A DNA stretch of 64,000 nucleotides from assembly GCA_028564675.1 (NCBI GenBank), contig JAOVVO010000043.1:1-64000 (forward strand), in the 5' to 3' direction. This document shows positions 62,604 through 64,000 of this stretch, piece by piece. The notes under the pieces are model-generated. The model did not search any database. It had not been told where the DNA came from and saw nothing but the letters and a program-made list of their open reading frames with translations. This DNA is from Onchocerca lupi. Taxonomy: Eukaryota; Nematoda; Chromadorea; Rhabditida; Onchocercidae. The position numbers and the translations under genes are program-made. Positions within the stretch are counted from its first letter, which is position 1. Each line of letters begins with the position of its first letter.

Positions 62604-64000
62604 TTACTCATTGTTGAGATTCTTGGGGGAACAAGGTGGCATAATTTGAAGGTTGACTGATAAAAAGGTATTCACATTATCATTAATCACTCGACACGAA
62701 CTCTCGTGTTTGTCGAGGTAAATTTGACGACGAAAACGTTGTCCACATTTTTTACAGTTAAATTGTTCATATGTTGTATGCAACATCTCGTGGACACGTT
62801 GATCGTTTCGACGTACAAAACGTTTGCCGCATTCGATACATGCAAAACTGCAATTAAAATTAGGACGATTTAAATTGCACAGGTTTTAATACACGCAAGA
62901 CAAGGCAATTAATAAAAGAGTGAAAAGTACAGAGATTGCACGATATTTTTATTGAAAGATTGTTAATCGCTCTTACTTTTTAATAATGGCAAATTATAGA
63001 AAAGTGATATACTAAAAGCAGAGTAAAAGCAAAATAAAAAAGAAGATTTGAATGAAAATATGCGAAAAAATGATAGGAAATGCAAAGTTTTTTGCACACT
63101 TCTATTAATATCTACTAATTATATTACTAAATTGCTACTATGATATGTAACTATAGTCTTTGTTGTTTTACCATCATTATCAAATCATGATTAATATCAA
63201 CATTATTGCAGCTTTCCTGCGATACAAGGAACATAGGAAACTGAATGAACAATTTTTTCTCATAAAAAGAGAGATTTATTCATTTAAAATTGGAAGAGAC
63301 ACTGCAAATAAAAAATTTATTGAAAAAAATTCGTAAAAAATTACTCAAAACTGCTTAAAAGTCAAATGATTTTCTGCGTCTTATTTCTAAAAAATTTATT
63401 GCAAGAAATTCGCAAATTTAAAAATGGACAAAAACTTATATATATTTGGATTTTTTAGATGTTAAATTTTATTATAAATCTGCTATAATTGTTTCACCCA
63501 ATTACTGTTTAATTTCAAAATTTTATGAATTCTAATATGAAACTAACGGTCTGTCCTTAGTGTGTCGCGATCGAATATGAGCTGCTAAAGCCTGCAAAAA
63601 GCAAAGGAAAAATGCAGAAAAAATTTGTAGGATATAAATTGAAAAATTCATCTAAAAAATGTTAAAAACATGATGCATATCTCAAGTGAATTCCAACTGA
63701 AATTCGATTTGAATCAATAAAGATTTCTGCTGCAGTTCATCTTTCATACTAAAGGATTTCTTCAATTTTTCTATTTAAATACTCTCCTGAATGTCCAACC
63801 TGCTGACTTTCCAACGTTTTGTAAACAGTAAATAGTTTTGGAAATGAATAGATAAGGATATACATGAAATTAAGAAGAAAGCATGCATCTTATTCATTGT
63901 CGATTTTCAAGAAATGACTGAAATTTAGAAAATATCCCAACCTTAGAACATTTGAAACCAGGATGGTTGCAACCTGGATAGGTGCAATTGTAACGCCGAT
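62604..64000 (-). CDS. C2H2 zinc-finger protein, 3' part (runs off right edge)
   Basis: Three coding exons on the minus strand: 63942..64000 (cut by the window edge), 63548..63591 and 62604..62847. Phases join 0 then 2. Three fingers are visible. The first spans the first intron and is atypical: C-x4-C, then 13 residues, H-x4-H (YNCTYPGCNHPGFKCS... to HIRSRH). The second is a canonical C2H2 (FACIECGKRFVRR...HEMLH), preceded by a TKDRPF linker of the TGEKP type. The third is a C2HC variant (FNCKKCGQRFRRQ...HESSC). The protein ends 30 residues later, MPPCSPKNLNNE. Sequence-specific nucleic-acid binding is likely, but I cannot assign a family member. The N-terminal part lies beyond 64000. Confidence 0.85.

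Overview
The window is nuclear DNA of a nematode, most likely a spirurid or filarial (clade III) worm. It is AT-rich, with long homopolymer and microsatellite tracts. Genes are split into short phase-matched exons by introns of about 70 bp to 3 kb. The protein set is animal and nematode-like: a Wnt ligand, an H-NOX guanylyl cyclase, Dishevelled, VRK kinase and a TEAD factor. Nothing points to bacteria, phage, organelle or CRISPR. No species can be named from sequence alone.

Layout, left to right. 2.4-3.2 kb (-): a two-exon, GPI-anchored Ly6/uPAR-type protein. 8.8-12.0 kb (+): a Wnt ligand closest to the Wnt4 group (first exon not found). 16.3-21.6 kb (+): a soluble guanylyl cyclase of the H-NOX/beta type ending in a CaaX box (first few codons not found). 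24.4-32.9 kb (-): a complete Dishevelled (DIX, PDZ, DEP and conserved C-terminus) in 17 coding exons. 34.1-38.1 kb (+): vaccinia-related kinase VRK-1 in 9 exons, divergent from Dishevelled. 38.1-52.6 kb: a long gene-poor stretch with microsatellites, a GC-richer island and a few orphan ORFs. 52.6-59.5 kb (+): the TEAD transcription factor EGL-44 in 10 exons. 62.6-64.0 kb (-): the 3' end of a zinc-finger gene that runs off the right edge.

Exons were built by hand from acceptor/donor dinucleotides. Every junction listed was checked for reading phase, and each multi-exon model sums to a whole number of codons. Start exons are unresolved for the Wnt and cyclase genes.

Wnt and Dishevelled act in one pathway: Wnt is secreted, binds Frizzled, and Dishevelled relays the signal in the receiving cell. 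TEAD is the DNA-binding end of Hippo/Yorkie signalling, and VRK-1 is a chromatin and nuclear-envelope kinase. These genes are linked but are not an operon: strands alternate and spacing is large. From memory, vrk-1 and egl-44 are also neighbours on C. elegans chromosome II, so their order here looks like ancient microsynteny. I found no clearly new multi-gene system. The most unusual points are the prenylation-type tail and altered haem-pocket motif of the cyclase, the AG|GTAAGT double splice site in Dishevelled, and several orphan coding-like segments in the gene-poor regions.
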